Shown one piece after another: positions 52,518 to 63,571 of a DNA stretch of 64,000 bases. Made by a program: the position numbers and the translations under genes. Origin of the DNA: Methylophilaceae bacterium LSUCC0665 (lineage in GTDB: Bacteria > Pseudomonadota > Gammaproteobacteria > Burkholderiales > Methylophilaceae); contig CP103437.1 in NCBI GenBank assembly GCA_024919215.1, positions 1 to 64,000 on the forward strand, read 5' to 3'. How positions within the stretch are numbered: position 1 is the first letter of the stretch; each line of letters starts with the position of its first letter. The notes under the pieces are model-generated. The model was not told the origin of the DNA. It saw only the letters and a program-made list of their open reading frames with translations, and did not search any database.

Positions 52518-54713
52518 TCATGAGAGTTTTTTTTGGATTTTCTTTCTAAATCTTTTGATTTCAACAAAAACATCATAATTTATAAGGGATAACTTATCTA
52601 ATAGTGATAAAGATTTGTTATTAAGTTGGAAATAATATTTAAGGAAAATATTTCTTGTTTCCCAATCGAATTTGTTAAGCAGCCTGACTATGTCTTTCAT
52701 TCTTTGTCTTTTGCGTGATTGGAAACTGAGATTTCTGAAGTAATTCCTCACCCTTCCAGTATCAATTAATTCAAAATCAAAGTGGTTATCATTAATTTTA
52801 ATAAAAATATTACCTGCAGAAAGGTCATTAAAAAATAAACCACGACCATGCATATCATTTATAAACTGGGCACAGTGCTCAAAAATATGTCTTTTACTTA
52901 AACCTTTAAATGTATTTTCAGATCGGAAATGCATAGCTAGTTCGTTAAAGTTATAGGCATTACTGTATGAACAAATATAATAATTTTCAAGGCCTGTCTT
53001 ATCACTCTTTTTGCTGAATACGGCAATTGGAGATGCAGTATTAATCCCTTTGGCAAGCAAGGCATTTGCGCCATTCCATGCTCTTATGGATTTATTAGGA
53101 CGATGTCGATCAAGGTAAAGTTTATGCGGGTAAATATGTGCCGGCTTTTTAATCACGACCTTGCCAAAATTTGGAATATCAAGACTCCAAACAGCATTTC
53201 TAGATAACCTGAGACTATCTTTTTTGTCAGGACTGGATAGTTTTGATGGATGACAAGCTTTTAAAAATGAATGCAGTGCATTTTTATTTTTTGTTTTAAT
53301 CAACCCCTCCCATTCGGCATCATGTAGAAAAAAATAATGTTGAGGATCATGATTAATAAAGTAATTATTAGAGATTTTGGGGGCCTGAATTAAATTGGGT
53401 TGATGAGATTTTTTCCAATAAATAAAGATAGGGTTCTCAGTTATAGCGTTTGGTGTTTCAATCTCATTGCCGAGATGATCTTTATATTGTCCATTCCTTA
53501 AATCATTTAAATGATAGTGAAGTTGAATATCTTGAACAAGACAATTTTGTGTCCATAAGATATGAATGATCTGATTACTTTTTTCGAACTCTAAAATATG
53601 GATATTTGTATCATGTGAGTAATCTTTAATAAATTTAGCACCAGGAATAGTTATGTTAAAAAAACGGAGCGCATAGTACATTTTTTTAATATTAAAATCA
53701 GAAATCTTACCCCGCGCCTCTTTATAGTATGTGACCTGCTCGAGATTAGGATAGTTGGGCTCTTGGATGCTATTCGAAATCAATCCCTCACGTCCACAGA
53801 TGAGAGGCCCCCAGAATACTTTTGCAAAGTCACCTTTAGCGGCCAACAGCGCAAAGTAGCGAGTAACATACTTTGACCTCTGAAGATTTGGTTGCTCTAT
53901 TAATCTGTGTACTCTTTTTTTGCTCCAAAAAGCACAAGGCGATATCAGAGATTTAATATTAAAGTGGTTTGCAATAAGTTTATAAAGAGCTGATTTTTTA
54001 TAAATATCAAATTTAAAGAGCATTGGATATTTTCTCAAAAAGATACGACGGTCGTATGGCTCTGGCTGAATCGTTCTTTCCATAAACAAATTATTTGATA
54101 TCTCATCTGGAAGCTGATGTTTTGATTGTAAATATCTATATATCCCAAAATTAATAAAGGGCTCAAAGTCTGTAACATTTGGACCTATGATAGAGCGCTT
54201 ATGAATTCGGCACATGGAGTAAGTGGAAGCCCAGATCATAAAGAAGCTTTTAAAGGACAGTTTTGTCCATGATGGCCTATTGATTGTGGATCCAATTTCA
54301 ACGGCAAAAGGAATCTCTTTAAAATCATTAAAGAATTTATTGATAAAATTTTTCCAAGCCATCATTCCATGCTCAGAAGAAATATCTCCAGCATCTTTTG
54401 GCGGCGGACTAAGATTGACAATAATAGAGCCATTAAAATGCTTTAATTTTTTTAGTAATCTTGCTTTATGGTTGTTTAAATCTTCATATGTGAAATATAT
54501 CCGTAGATTTTTTAATCTAAGATCCTGAATCTTATCTAAAATATATTCGTCAGTGTCTTCATTTTTATTGCTGGCGATATTTACTCCAATAAAGTTTTCG
54601 GGAACAACGTGCGGTACATCTGCTCTTTCAATATGCCTCAAGTCTGATCGTGCATAAAAAAGAAGAAATTGTGTGAAGTATTTTAAATTTATGTATAAAT
54701 GACTTAATTTCAT
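52518..54713 (-). CDS. Two-part protein: glycosidase-like region fused to LPS-kinase-like domain
   Basis: A 731-residue protein without signal peptide. The C-terminal third (about 510-725) has the marks of a WaaP/lipopolysaccharide kinase fold: VVIKKPAHIYPHKL with candidate ATP lysine, the catalytic loop NDLSAGNIFI with Asp630 and metal-binding Asp651 in LIDTGR. The N-terminal part (about 30-440) looks like a TIM-barrel glycosidase, with IIVNLSPP and AVEIGSTINRPSW, but I cannot assign a family. It overlaps the upstream LTA-synthase-like gene by four bases. A joint role in surface-glycan modification is inference. Confidence 0.6.
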   Translation of the reverse strand: MKLSHLYINLKYFTQFLLFYARSDLRHIERADVPHVVPENFIGVNIASNKNEDTDEYILDKIQDLRLKNLRIYFTYEDLNNHKARLLKKLKHFNGSIIVNLSPPPKDAGDISSEHGMMAWKNFINKFFNDFKEIPFAVEIGSTINRPSWTKLSFKSFFMIWASTYSMCRIHKRSIIGPNVTDFEPFINFGIYRYLQSKHQLPDEISNNLFMERTIQPEPYDRRIFLRKYPMLFKFDIYKKSALYKLIANHFNIKSLISPCAFWSKKRVHRLIEQPNLQRSKYVTRYFALLAAKGDFAKVFWGPLICGREGLISNSIQEPNYPNLEQVTYYKEARGKISDFNIKKMYYALRFFNITIPGAKFIKDYSHDTNIHILEFEKSNQIIHILWTQNCLVQDIQLHYHLNDLRNGQYKDHLGNEIETPNAITENPIFIYWKKSHQPNLIQAPKISNNYFINHDPQHYFFLHDAEWEGLIKTKNKNALHSFLKACHPSKLSSPDKKDSLRLSRNAVWSLDIPNFGKVVIKKPAHIYPHKLYLDRHRPNKSIRAWNGANALLAKGINTASPIAVFSKKSDKTGLENYYICSYSNAYNFNELAMHFRSENTFKGLSKRHIFEHCAQFINDMHGRGLFFNDLSAGNIFIKINDNHFDFELIDTGRVRNYFRNLSFQSRKRQRMKDIVRLLNKFDWETRNIFLKYYFQLNNKSLSLLDKLSLINYDVFVEIKRFRKKIQKKLS

Positions 54714-56620
54714 TGAGGAGGCAATCTATAAAGTTTTTGACTATATAAAATGCTTGGCAGCAGGGCATGCGCTAGTTGTTTGTCGTAATTAATATTGTTT
54801 TGATCATTTGGGATAATTTTATTATTCATAAAGTCATATTTCCCATAAAAAATTTCTTGATTAGGCTGTAAAACAAAGAGTTCGTCAGGCTCCATCCAGG
54901 CAAAGTTATCATAGTATTGCATAATCGCTCGGCCTCTGTAGTTATGATCTATAGCACTCATGTCCTTTCCAATCATAGGATGTCTGGCATGGATACCCGC
55001 TAATGAGAGCATGGTAACAGGCAAATCAATTTGGCTAGTGATTGAGTTAATTACTGTTGGATTTATACCACCCCCAATGATCAAGCCTGGTATATGAAAA
55101 TTTTTAATCGGAATTAAAAAATCGCCTCGGACCCGGATATCATGATCCGCAACTATTAAGAAAATAGTGTTCTCCCAATAATCACTCTGCTTTGCTTTTT
55201 GTATAAATTCACCGAGGGCATGATCTGCATATTTCACAGTATTTTTTTCTGTCGCTTGTGGTTGTTCGTAAAGATCAATGACACCTTCTGGGAATTCAAA
55301 TGGGGCATGATTAGATGAGCTAAAGACAAGGCTAAAGAAGGGTTGATTTTGATTATGGCGCTCTAAGAATTCTTCATGTGCTTTTTGATATAGATCCTGA
55401 TCTGAGGCTCCCCAGCTACCTTTAAACATTGGGTTAGCAAAATCCTTTTGTTCAATTATTTTTTTAAAACCATTCCCAGTAAAAAAATTACGCATATTAT
55501 CAAAATGAGCTTCTCCGCCGTAAATAAAACTTGTTTCATAATTTTTCTCATTTAATAAAGAGGCAAGCGTAAAAAAGTTAGATTGTGACAAGGGCAGCTT
55601 CACCGTGCTCTGTGCAGGAGTTGGAGGAAAACCAGATACAACCGCTTCGATTCCGCGCACTGATCGTGTTCCTGTGGCATACAGCTGGGAGAACCAAATA
55701 CCTTCATTTTTTAGTTTTTCTAAATTAGGGGTCACTGGTACTCCACCAAGAGATTCTACAAAAGTGGCCCCCAAACTTTCTTGCAGGAGGATGACAATAT
55801 TTTTTGGTTTGCCTTGATAGCTAGGCGTCAATGTTTTTTGGGTTGGATATTCAGCCGGGCCATGTTGGGAGGTCAGTGAATAAATTTTTTCGATATCCAT
55901 CTTCCCATATACTTTGGATGCTGATGCTTCATGCTTCATACTGTAAGCTGCATAAAACACAGAGTAAGGGGAATTGAGAACAAGAGAATTCACCATGGCA
56001 TTATCTGTGATGGCAAACATTGCTGGGTTGGCTGGACGGTGGCCAAAGCTAGATCTAATACTGATCAATATCAGGACTATGACGATTGGCCAAATCACAA
56101 GATGCATCAATTTATATTCAAACTCATTTTGCCTAAGAAAAGCAACAATGATCAATCTTGAGACAAGCAACACAGATCCGATGACCAAAATTGCATCTAG
56201 GGTAAATCCCTTGAATAACATTTCAAAGACTTCTCTAGGGTATTTTAAATACTCAAGAAATAAGACATTGGGTCTTGTATTGTATTCATTGATGAATGTG
56301 ATTGAGCAGGCTTCGATGATAAATAAAATGATAAAACTAAGAATGATCCAAAATCTTAAGAAGGAATGATAAATATGTTTTGTTTGACCATTAATAAAAC
56401 TGAGTGGAAAAATCAATAAAGGTATTAAAAATACTAAACCCAGTTGAATCAGATCCACTCGAATGCCTTGCAATAAGACATCTAGAAATTTGTCGGTTGC
56501 AGTAACGGCATCCAACTGCGAGAAAATTAACCCTAGCCGAGAAAGACTAAAAAAAATTAAACCAAAAAAATAAGCCTTTAGAAATGGATAGTAAGGATTA
56601 CGTGATAGGTCAGGAAACAT
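54710..56620 (-). CDS. LTA synthase-like membrane sulfatase-fold protein
   Basis: A 636-residue protein with about five N-terminal helices (to about 230) and a periplasmic alkaline-phosphatase/sulfatase domain. Motifs include NIVILLQESLGA, the likely nucleophile Thr in ATGTRSVRG, SSSNHAPFEFP and the metal site VADHDIR. This is the layout of LtaS/OpgB phosphoglycerol transferases. Gram-negative members decorate glucans or LPS rather than making teichoic acid, so the substrate here is open. Its stop overlaps the kinase-like gene, making a two-gene operon. Confidence 0.83.
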   Translation of the reverse strand: MFPDLSRNPYYPFLKAYFFGLIFFSLSRLGLIFSQLDAVTATDKFLDVLLQGIRVDLIQLGLVFLIPLLIFPLSFINGQTKHIYHSFLRFWIILSFIILFIIEACSITFINEYNTRPNVLFLEYLKYPREVFEMLFKGFTLDAILVIGSVLLVSRLIIVAFLRQNEFEYKLMHLVIWPIVIVLILISIRSSFGHRPANPAMFAITDNAMVNSLVLNSPYSVFYAAYSMKHEASASKVYGKMDIEKIYSLTSQHGPAEYPTQKTLTPSYQGKPKNIVILLQESLGATFVESLGGVPVTPNLEKLKNEGIWFSQLYATGTRSVRGIEAVVSGFPPTPAQSTVKLPLSQSNFFTLASLLNEKNYETSFIYGGEAHFDNMRNFFTGNGFKKIIEQKDFANPMFKGSWGASDQDLYQKAHEEFLERHNQNQPFFSLVFSSSNHAPFEFPEGVIDLYEQPQATEKNTVKYADHALGEFIQKAKQSDYWENTIFLIVADHDIRVRGDFLIPIKNFHIPGLIIGGGINPTVINSITSQIDLPVTMLSLAGIHARHPMIGKDMSAIDHNYRGRAIMQYYDNFAWMEPDELFVLQPNQEIFYGKYDFMNNKIIPNDQNNINYDKQLAHALLPSILYSQKLYRLPPQ

Positions 56621-56678
56621 ACATTAATTATTTTTTATTGCTTAAGCGAATTATACTGAAAGATTAAGTCTTATGAAT

Positions 56679-56708
56679 AAAAAAAGGGTGCATTTACATG
56701 CACCCTTT
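56679..56708 (-). terminator. Terminator of the amtB operon
   Basis: Eight-base stem GGGTGCAT / ATGCACCC with a 4-base loop lies 39 bases after amtB; on the minus strand it is followed by a run of T residues. The run of T on the plus side is short, so it acts mainly on the minus strand. Confidence 0.88.
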
Positions 56709-56746
56709 TAGGATCACTAAGATATCTTGAAGAGAGGAGAGGTATC

Positions 56747-58150
56747 TTAGTTGCGGTAAGCTGTCTCACCATGTGATGATGTATCTAGACCAGACACTTC
56801 ATCTTCTTCAGACACTCGAAGACCGATCACTGCATCAACGATTTTGAATAGAATGAAGCTGATCACACCACACCAAACAATGGTGAATAAGACGGATTTA
56901 GTTTGTGACCATAGTTGTGTAGCCATCGTCACGCCGTCATCATAACCAACACCACCAAATTGTGGAGCCATTAAGACTGCTAAACCAATCGCTCCGATGA
57001 TTCCTGCGACACCATGGATACCAAAGACATCCAATGAGTCATCATAACCGAGAGCATTTTTAAGTGAACTACAAGCCCAGAAAGCCACAATACTTGCAAT
57101 AAAACCAAGAACGATTGCGCCGATTGGACCAACGACTGCACAAGCAGGAGTAATTGCAACCAGTCCAGCAATTGCACCAGAGGCGCCACCTAGCATGGAT
57201 GGTTTACCTTTAGCAGCCCATTCGATGGCTAACCAACCGAGAACCGCAGCAGCAGTCGCAGCCTGTGTGTTAATCATCACTAAACCAGCAGTTCCGTCAG
57301 CAGCTAATTCACTACCTACGTTGAAACCGAACCAACCAGCCCATAGTAATGATGCGCCGATCATAGTCATAGGTAAGTTGTGAGGTGCCATGGCTGTTTT
57401 ACCAAGACCAATACGCTTGCCGAGGATGATTGCACCCACTAAAGCAGCTATACCAGCATTAATATGCACCACGGTACCACCGGCAAAGTCAACTGCGCCC
57501 CATGAGTCGATTAGACCACCACCCCAGACCATGTGGCAGATTGGGAGGTACACAAATGTTAACCACAGTGGCATAAATAATAGTAGCGCTGAGAATTTAA
57601 TACGTTCAGCAAAAGCACCGACAATCAGTGCAGGTGTTAGTGCTGCGAATGTTAATTGGAAGGTCACGAACACATATTCAGGAATCGTATCTGAGACCGA
57701 ATCGGCTGTGATGCCACTTAAGAATGCTGCACTTAAGCCACCAATATAATCATTCCAGGCTCCACCGTCGCTGAATGCTAAGCTGTAACCATAGAACACC
57801 CATAAAACTGACATGAGCGAGAATGTGACAAACACTTGCATCAACACGGATAACATATTCTTAGCTCTTACTAAACCGCCGTAGAATAATGCTAAGCCAG
57901 GAATTGCCATCACGATAACAAGGATGGTTGCCACGATCATCCAGGCTGTATCCCCGGTATCAATCGTCGCTTCTTCTGCGGCCTCTTCCGAAGCCATTGC
58001 TTCATCTCCTGCTGGCATCTCTTCCATTTCTGCCACCAGATATGAATTGTCGCTGAATACATTCGTGTCAGCGATGCTGATATTAGTAAAGCCCATTAAA
58101 AAAAGACTGATGAGACTTACTAATCCTAATTTGGATAATAATTTTTTCAT
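56747..58150 (-). CDS. amtB: Ammonium transporter
   Basis: Amt/Rh channel for ammonium uptake. From ATG 58150 (AGGAG precedes it) the protein has 467 residues: signal peptide, an acidic periplasmic stretch rich in Glu, Ala and Met, then about 11 helices with the pore histidines in GGTVVHINAGIAAL and VFGIHGVAGIIGAIG. A longer frame from 58186 would overlap glnK and has no ribosome site. The acidic N-terminal insert of about 40 residues is longer than in E. coli AmtB. It follows glnK by 10 bases. Confidence 0.95.
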   Translation of the reverse strand: MKKLLSKLGLVSLISLFLMGFTNISIADTNVFSDNSYLVAEMEEMPAGDEAMASEEAAEEATIDTGDTAWMIVATILVIVMAIPGLALFYGGLVRAKNMLSVLMQVFVTFSLMSVLWVFYGYSLAFSDGGAWNDYIGGLSAAFLSGITADSVSDTIPEYVFVTFQLTFAALTPALIVGAFAERIKFSALLLFMPLWLTFVYLPICHMVWGGGLIDSWGAVDFAGGTVVHINAGIAALVGAIILGKRIGLGKTAMAPHNLPMTMIGASLLWAGWFGFNVGSELAADGTAGLVMINTQAATAAAVLGWLAIEWAAKGKPSMLGGASGAIAGLVAITPACAVVGPIGAIVLGFIASIVAFWACSSLKNALGYDDSLDVFGIHGVAGIIGAIGLAVLMAPQFGGVGYDDGVTMATQLWSQTKSVLFTIVWCGVISFILFKIVDAVIGLRVSEEDEVSGLDTSSHGETAYRN

Positions 58151-58160
58151 ACTGATCTCC

Positions 58161-58523
<363 letters not shown>

Positions 58524-58534
58524 CTAAAGATTAA

Positions 58535-59329
58535 TTAAAATTCTTTAGCTACGTAAAATACGTGTCTTGTTTCACCAAGATATTTACCATCAACCTTGCC
58601 CCATGTGGTTTGAGATTGATTAGTTGTTGTAAAGTTATAACCAACATTTAAGCCCATCACTTCTTTATCAAGCCCAACTAAGTAATCAGAATAGTCGTAA
58701 GGACTATTAGCTGATCCTTCGAACTCTTGACGACCGTAATGTAGGGTAGCAGTCAAACCATTAATACCCATGTATTGACCTACGTCATGATCATAGTCGA
58801 CTGATAAGTACCATGTGCCTTTTGCGCTATCACCAGCCCCTTGTGCTTTACCCCATGTCCATGCATCTTCAGACATAACTTCATAGTAGGTTGCGCTCAA
58901 GTCTTTATAACTTAAACCAGCATAAAGCTCTAAAGTATTTGCCGCTGCAAAAGTACTTTTCATTTCGCCTGGATACCAATATTGAAGGAAGCCGACGTCA
59001 TAGCCAATACCCGTATCACCAAATTCACCGGCATATCCACCGTAGACATCGATTTCTAAAGAGTGACCACTATCAGAAGCGTCTGCATCACGAATCCATG
59101 ATACGTTTGAAGCCCATAAGCCTAGATAGAATCCACTAGAATGTTCATAATCGATACCACCAGATAAGGCAGGATCGTTATGTGTTTGAGTGTAGCCACG
59201 GAAAATATATTCACTGTGAAGAGCCATATTGTAAGATACGCTATGGTCTGAAGCAGCTTCTTCCTCCGCAAAAACACTCATCGCTGGCAATGTTAAAGCA
59301 GCTGCCAACGCAAGTTTCAAAGTTTTCAT
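58535..59329 (-). CDS. Outer-membrane beta-barrel protein (TIGR02001/TorF type)
   Basis: A 264-residue exported protein with signal peptide (about 1-21, ending VFA), a beta-barrel pattern of alternating aromatic strands (ALHSEYIFRGYTQT, GGIDYEHSSGFYLGLWASNVSW) and a terminal Phe (VAKEF), as outer-membrane proteins have. It fits the family of conserved proteobacterial barrels found just before glnK-amtB. A nitrogen-regulated pore is the natural guess; the solute is unknown. Confidence 0.82.
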   Translation of the reverse strand: MKTLKLALAAALTLPAMSVFAEEEAASDHSVSYNMALHSEYIFRGYTQTHNDPALSGGIDYEHSSGFYLGLWASNVSWIRDADASDSGHSLEIDVYGGYAGEFGDTGIGYDVGFLQYWYPGEMKSTFAAANTLELYAGLSYKDLSATYYEVMSEDAWTWGKAQGAGDSAKGTWYLSVDYDHDVGQYMGINGLTATLHYGRQEFEGSANSPYDYSDYLVGLDKEVMGLNVGYNFTTTNQSQTTWGKVDGKYLGETRHVFYVAKEF

Positions 59330-59410
59330 AAAATACTCTCCTAAGATTTTATAAATTTATAAAATGTTTAAGTGATCCGAAAAAAACATAAACACATGCA
59401 ATATATATAA

Positions 59411-59426
59411 TGCAATTTCCATGCCA
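59411..59426 (-). promoter_or_regulatory. Sigma-54 promoter of the OMP-glnK-amtB operon
   Basis: The minus strand reads TGGCATGGAAATTGCA, with GG and GC exactly ten bases apart and a single base different from TGGCAC-N5-TTGCA. It lies 81 bases before the outer-membrane protein start. Together with glnK and amtB this predicts NtrC/RpoN control; no clear NtrC site was seen upstream. Confidence 0.8.
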
Positions 59427-59544
59427 ACTTAAAATTTAAAGCATGAATTAATTTATTATTGGGGAATAACAATGTTAATTTTCTGCCTTATGTAAATCAG
59501 AAAACTCTGTTAGAATCAACGATTTACAACGACATTTTATACCT

Positions 59545-59778
59545 ATGAAAGATAACTTTCAAAATATTTCTGACAAAATTCGTGAGTTACTAAAAAATTC
59601 ACCAATAGAAGACATTGAAAACAATATAAATGCACTAATAAAGAACAAGTGCACTGAATTGGGGCTTGTTTCCCGTGAAGAATTTGATGTCCAAACCGAA
59701 GTGCTCCGCAAAACTCGTGAAAAGTTAGAAACTTTGGAAAAAGCTTTGGCTGAGTATGAAACTAAACAGTCGAAGTAA
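59545..59778 (+). CDS. ubiK: Ubiquinone biosynthesis accessory factor UbiK
   Basis: A 77-residue coiled-coil protein of the BMFP (YqiC) family. The N-terminal half is amphipathic (FQNISDKIRELLKNSP) and the C-terminal half is a trimeric coiled coil with VSREEFDVQTEVLRKTREKL. In proteobacteria it assists the UbiJ-UbiK complex in aerobic ubiquinone synthesis. It lies 38 bases before metH. Confidence 0.88.
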   Translation: MKDNFQNISDKIRELLKNSPIEDIENNINALIKNKCTELGLVSREEFDVQTEVLRKTREKLETLEKALAEYETKQSK

Positions 59779-59816
59779 TCTCATATAGAAAATCACTACT
59801 AATATCTTAATCTCCC

Positions 59817-62800
59817 ATGGACCCATATAAAAATACAGAAGAATTTTTAAAGGCTGAATTACAAAAACGTATTCTTTTTATGGATGGTGCCATGGGTACG
59901 ATGATCCAACAGCACCAATTTAATGAGGAAGATTATCGGGGCGAGCGATTTAAATCTTTTGCCGCCCCAGAAGGTGAACGTGAATTATTCTTAAAAGGGA
60001 ATAATGAGCTCCTTAGTATTACCCAGCCCGCCGTGATTCAAAAAATCCATGAAGATTACCTCGCTGCGGGTGCGGATATTATTGAAACTAATACCTTTGG
60101 GGCGAATAGCGTGGCGCAAGAAGATTACTTTATGGCGAGCCTTGTGAAAGAGATGAATATTGAGTCGATTAAATTAGCAAAGGCGGCGGCAGAAAAATAT
60201 TCAACCAAAGATAAACCAAGATTTGTGGCTGGTGCGATCGGACCAACTCCCAAAACAGCATCCATTTCACCAGATGTGAATGATCCAGGGGCAAGAAATA
60301 TTACCTTTGACCAGTTATTTGACTCATACGCTGAACAAGCTGAGACCCTCATATCTGCTGGGGCGGACATCATTTTAATCGAAACAGTATTTGATACTCT
60401 TAATTGCAAAGCAGCGATTGCCGCAGTGCAATCTACCTTTGATCAATTAGGAAAAACTCTCCCAATCATGATTTCTGGGACGGTGACTGATGCCTCAGGT
60501 CGTATTTTATCAGGCCAGACGGTGACAGCATTTTGGAACTCGATACGTCATGCGAAACCTTTAACCATCGGATTAAACTGTGCCCTTGGAGCGGCACTCA
60601 TGAGACCTTATGCTGAAGAGTTATCTAACATCGCAGATACTTATGTTTGTATTTATCCAAACGCAGGATTACCAAATCCAATGTCAGACACTGGATTTGA
60701 CGAAAAGCCGGAAGATACATCCGCCTTATTAAAAGAATTTGCTGAGAGTGGTTTTGTGAATGTGGCGGGCGGGTGCTGTGGAACGACACCGGAACATATT
60801 GCTGCGATTACTCAATCCCTCAAAGATATTCAGCCAAGAACATTACCAACGATTGCAAAAAAAATGCGCCTATCAGGTCTCGAGCCGATGATTGTTGGGG
60901 ATGATGATTTATTTGTGAACGTTGGTGAACGAACCAATGTGACCGGGTCACGAGTATTTGCAAAGTTAATCATTGATGAAAATTATGAGGAAGCGGTAAG
61001 CGTTGCGAGGCAACAAGTTGAAAATGGGGCCCAGATCATTGATATTAATATGGATGAGGGCATGTTAGATGCCGAAAAGGCAATGACGACATTCCTTAAC
61101 TTAATTGCCTCTGAGCCTGATATTTCAAGGGTACCGATCATGGTTGATTCTTCCAAGTGGTCAGTGATTGAAGCTGGATTAAAATGCATCCAGGGCAAAC
61201 CGATAGTCAATTCAATCTCATTAAAAGAAGGTGAAGAGAGTTTCATTCATCAAGCCAAATTATGTATGCAATATGGAGCAGCGGTCATTGTCATGGCCTT
61301 TGATGAAGATGGACAGGCGGATACCTATGAGAGAAAAATTGAAATTTGTCAGCGTGCTTACACAATCTTAAAAGACACGGTGGGGTTCCCGGTGGAAGAT
61401 ATTATTTTTGATCCAAATATTTTTGCCATTGCCACGGGTATTGCGGAGCACAACAATTATGCGGTGGACTTTATCAATGCGACAAAATGGATCAAAGATA
61501 ATCTCCCACATGCAAAAATTTCTGGTGGGGTATCCAATGTCAGTTTCAGTTTCAGAGGGAACGAAGCTGCTAGAGAGGCCATACACACCGTATTTTTAAA
61601 TCATGCCATTAAAAATGGCATGACCATGGGTATCGTGAATGCTGGCATGATAGGTGTGATTGATGATCTGACGGAAGAATTGAAAGAGGTGGTTGAAGAT
61701 GTGGTCTTAAATCGTCGTGAGGATGCTACCGATCGAATGATTGACATTGCCGGTTCTTTACAAGGAAAGAAAAAAGAAAAAGACACTAATGAGTGGCGAG
61801 GCTCTGATGAGCAGCCGGTGTCTGTTGAGAAAAAAATCGAGTATGCTTTAATTCACGGCATCACCAATTATATTGAGGAAGACACAGAAACAGCAAGATT
61901 ACAGATTATGGAAAGTGGCGGTCGTCCTATCAATGTGATTGAAGGGCCTTTAATGGATGGTATGAATGTGGTGGGTGATTTATTCGCTGAAGGGAAAATG
62001 TTTTTACCTCAGGTGGTTAAATCCGCCAGAGTGATGAAACAGGCGGTGGCGCATCTGATCCCATTTATTGAGAAGGAAAAGGAAGAAGAAGAAGCCAGGA
62101 CAGGAAAAAAATCGAAGCCAAAGGGCAAAATGCTGATAGCAACAGTTAAAGGCGATGTCCACGACATTGGAAAAAATATTGTGTCTGTAGTGCTCCAATG
62201 TAATAACTTTGAAGTGGTGAATATGGGTGTCATGGTTCCCTGTGCTGAAATTTTAAATAAGGCGAAAGAGGAAAATGTCGACATCATTGGGCTGTCAGGA
62301 TTAATCACTCCTTCCCTAGAGGAGATGGCCCATGTTGCCAGTGAAATGCAAAGAGACCCGTATTTTAGATCAGTAAAAATGCCACTGTTAATTGGGGGGG
62401 CAACCACATCAAGAGCCCACACAGCCGTCAAGATTTCACCTAACTATGAGGGACCGGTTGTGCATGTGGCTGACGCATCTCGATCCGTTTCTGTGATGCA
62501 GTCTTTATTATCACCAGACACTAAGGTGGACTATATTGAGAAATTAAAAGCTGATTATGAAAAAGTCCGACAACTTCATGGGCAAAAAAAAGGGGTCAAA
62601 TACATTAGTTTAAAATCCGCTAGAGAAAATAAATTATCTTTAAATTTCAAGCCAATTAAACCAAAGTTTATCGGCAGAAGAGTTTTTAAAAACATCAATT
62701 TAAATGAATTGGTTGATTTTGTTGACTGGACCCCATTCTTTAAGACATGGGACTTGGCTGGAAGGTACCCGCAGATTTTACAGGATGAGGTGGTTGGTGA

Positions 62801-63566
62801 TACCGCAAGTCAATTATTTGATGATGCTCAAACGATGCTAAAGAAAATTATCAATGATAGAAAATTAAAAGCTCATGCGGTAGTGGGCTTTTGTAAAGCT
62901 TATGCGATAGATGATGATATTGTCATTTTGGATGAGAAAGATAACTTACAATTTACTTTTCACACGCTAAGACAGCAATCGGAAAAACCAATTATTAGTG
63001 GAAAGCCTAAGCCAAACTTATCATTAAGTGATTTCATTGCCCCGCGAGAGTCCCATATTGATGACTATATTGGTATGTTTGCTGTGACGGCTGGGGATGG
63101 GGGTGATTTTTATCTGAACCAATATGAAAAAAATAAAGATGATTACAGCGGCATCATGTTTAAAGCATTGATGGACCGGTTGGCTGAAGCTTGTGCAGAA
63201 TATATGCATTTAAGAGTCAGGCAAGATCTCTGGGGTTATGCGCAAAAAGAAAAATTATCCAATGAAGAGATCATTCAAGAAAAATATCTTGGCATAAGAC
63301 CGGCACCAGGATATCCTGCCTGCCCTGAGCATTCGGTCAAAGAGGAAATATTTAAGTTTCTAAAAACAGATGAGATAGGCATGTCTTTGACTGAAAACTA
63401 TGCCATGATTCCAGCTTCCTCTGTCTCAGGATTTTATTTTGCCCATCCAGATTCCACCTATTTCAGTGTGGATAAGATTGAAGAGGACCAATTAAATGAC
63501 TTTGCCAATCGATCTTCAATGGATGTGGATAATGCTCGACGGTTGCTATCTTCTAATATAAAGTAA
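59817..63566 (+). CDS. metH: Cobalamin-dependent methionine synthase
   Basis: Transfers methyl from methyl-tetrahydrofolate to homocysteine via B12. In 1249 residues: homocysteine domain with zinc cysteines in [10 protein letters not shown]; pterin domain with [13 protein letters not shown] and PIMVDSSKW; Cap domain; B12-binding domain with DVHDIGKN where His782 is the lower cobalt ligand; and C-terminal AdoMet reactivation domain with [12 protein letters not shown]. Full length and complete. No B12 riboswitch was seen before it. Confidence 0.97.
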   Translation: MDPYKNTEEFLKAELQKRILFMDGAMGTMIQQHQFNEEDYRGERFKSFAAPEGERELFLKGNNELLSITQPAVIQKIHEDYLAAGADIIETNTFGANSVAQEDYFMASLVKEMNIESIKLAKAAAEKYSTKDKPRFVAGAIGPTPKTASISPDVNDPGARNITFDQLFDSYAEQAETLISAGADIILIETVFDTLNCKAAIAAVQSTFDQLGKTLPIMISGTVTDASGRILSGQTVTAFWNSIRHAKPLTIGLNCALGAALMRPYAEELSNIADTYVCIYPNAGLPNPMSDTGFDEKPEDTSALLKEFAESGFVNVAGGCCGTTPEHIAAITQSLKDIQPRTLPTIAKKMRLSGLEPMIVGDDDLFVNVGERTNVTGSRVFAKLIIDENYEEAVSVARQQVENGAQIIDINMDEGMLDAEKAMTTFLNLIASEPDISRVPIMVDSSKWSVIEAGLKCIQGKPIVNSISLKEGEESFIHQAKLCMQYGAAVIVMAFDEDGQADTYERKIEICQRAYTILKDTVGFPVEDIIFDPNIFAIATGIAEHNNYAVDFINATKWIKDNLPHAKISGGVSNVSFSFRGNEAAREAIHTVFLNHAIKNGMTMGIVNAGMIGVIDDLTEELKEVVEDVVLNRREDATDRMIDIAGSLQGKKKEKDTNEWRGSDEQPVSVEKKIEYALIHGITNYIEEDTETARLQIMESGGRPINVIEGPLMDGMNVVGDLFAEGKMFLPQVVKSARVMKQAVAHLIPFIEKEKEEEEARTGKKSKPKGKMLIATVKGDVHDIGKNIVSVVLQCNNFEVVNMGVMVPCAEILNKAKEENVDIIGLSGLITPSLEEMAHVASEMQRDPYFRSVKMPLLIGGATTSRAHTAVKISPNYEGPVVHVADASRSVSVMQSLLSPDTKVDYIEKLKADYEKVRQLHGQKKGVKYISLKSARENKLSLNFKPIKPKFIGRRVFKNINLNELVDFVDWTPFFKTWDLAGRYPQILQDEVVGDTASQLFDDAQTMLKKIINDRKLKAHAVVGFCKAYAIDDDIVILDEKDNLQFTFHTLRQQSEKPIISGKPKPNLSLSDFIAPRESHIDDYIGMFAVTAGDGGDFYLNQYEKNKDDYSGIMFKALMDRLAEACAEYMHLRVRQDLWGYAQKEKLSNEEIIQEKYLGIRPAPGYPACPEHSVKEEIFKFLKTDEIGMSLTENYAMIPASSVSGFYFAHPDSTYFSVDKIEEDQLNDFANRSSMDVDNARRLLSSNIK

Positions 63567-63571
63567 TCTTT

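Noticed and set aside
57390-57749. Long open frames opposite amtB (57390-57749, 57924-58166)
   Set aside because: They are antisense shadows of a well-supported gene, Pro/Ala/Ser-rich and without ribosome sites or family features.
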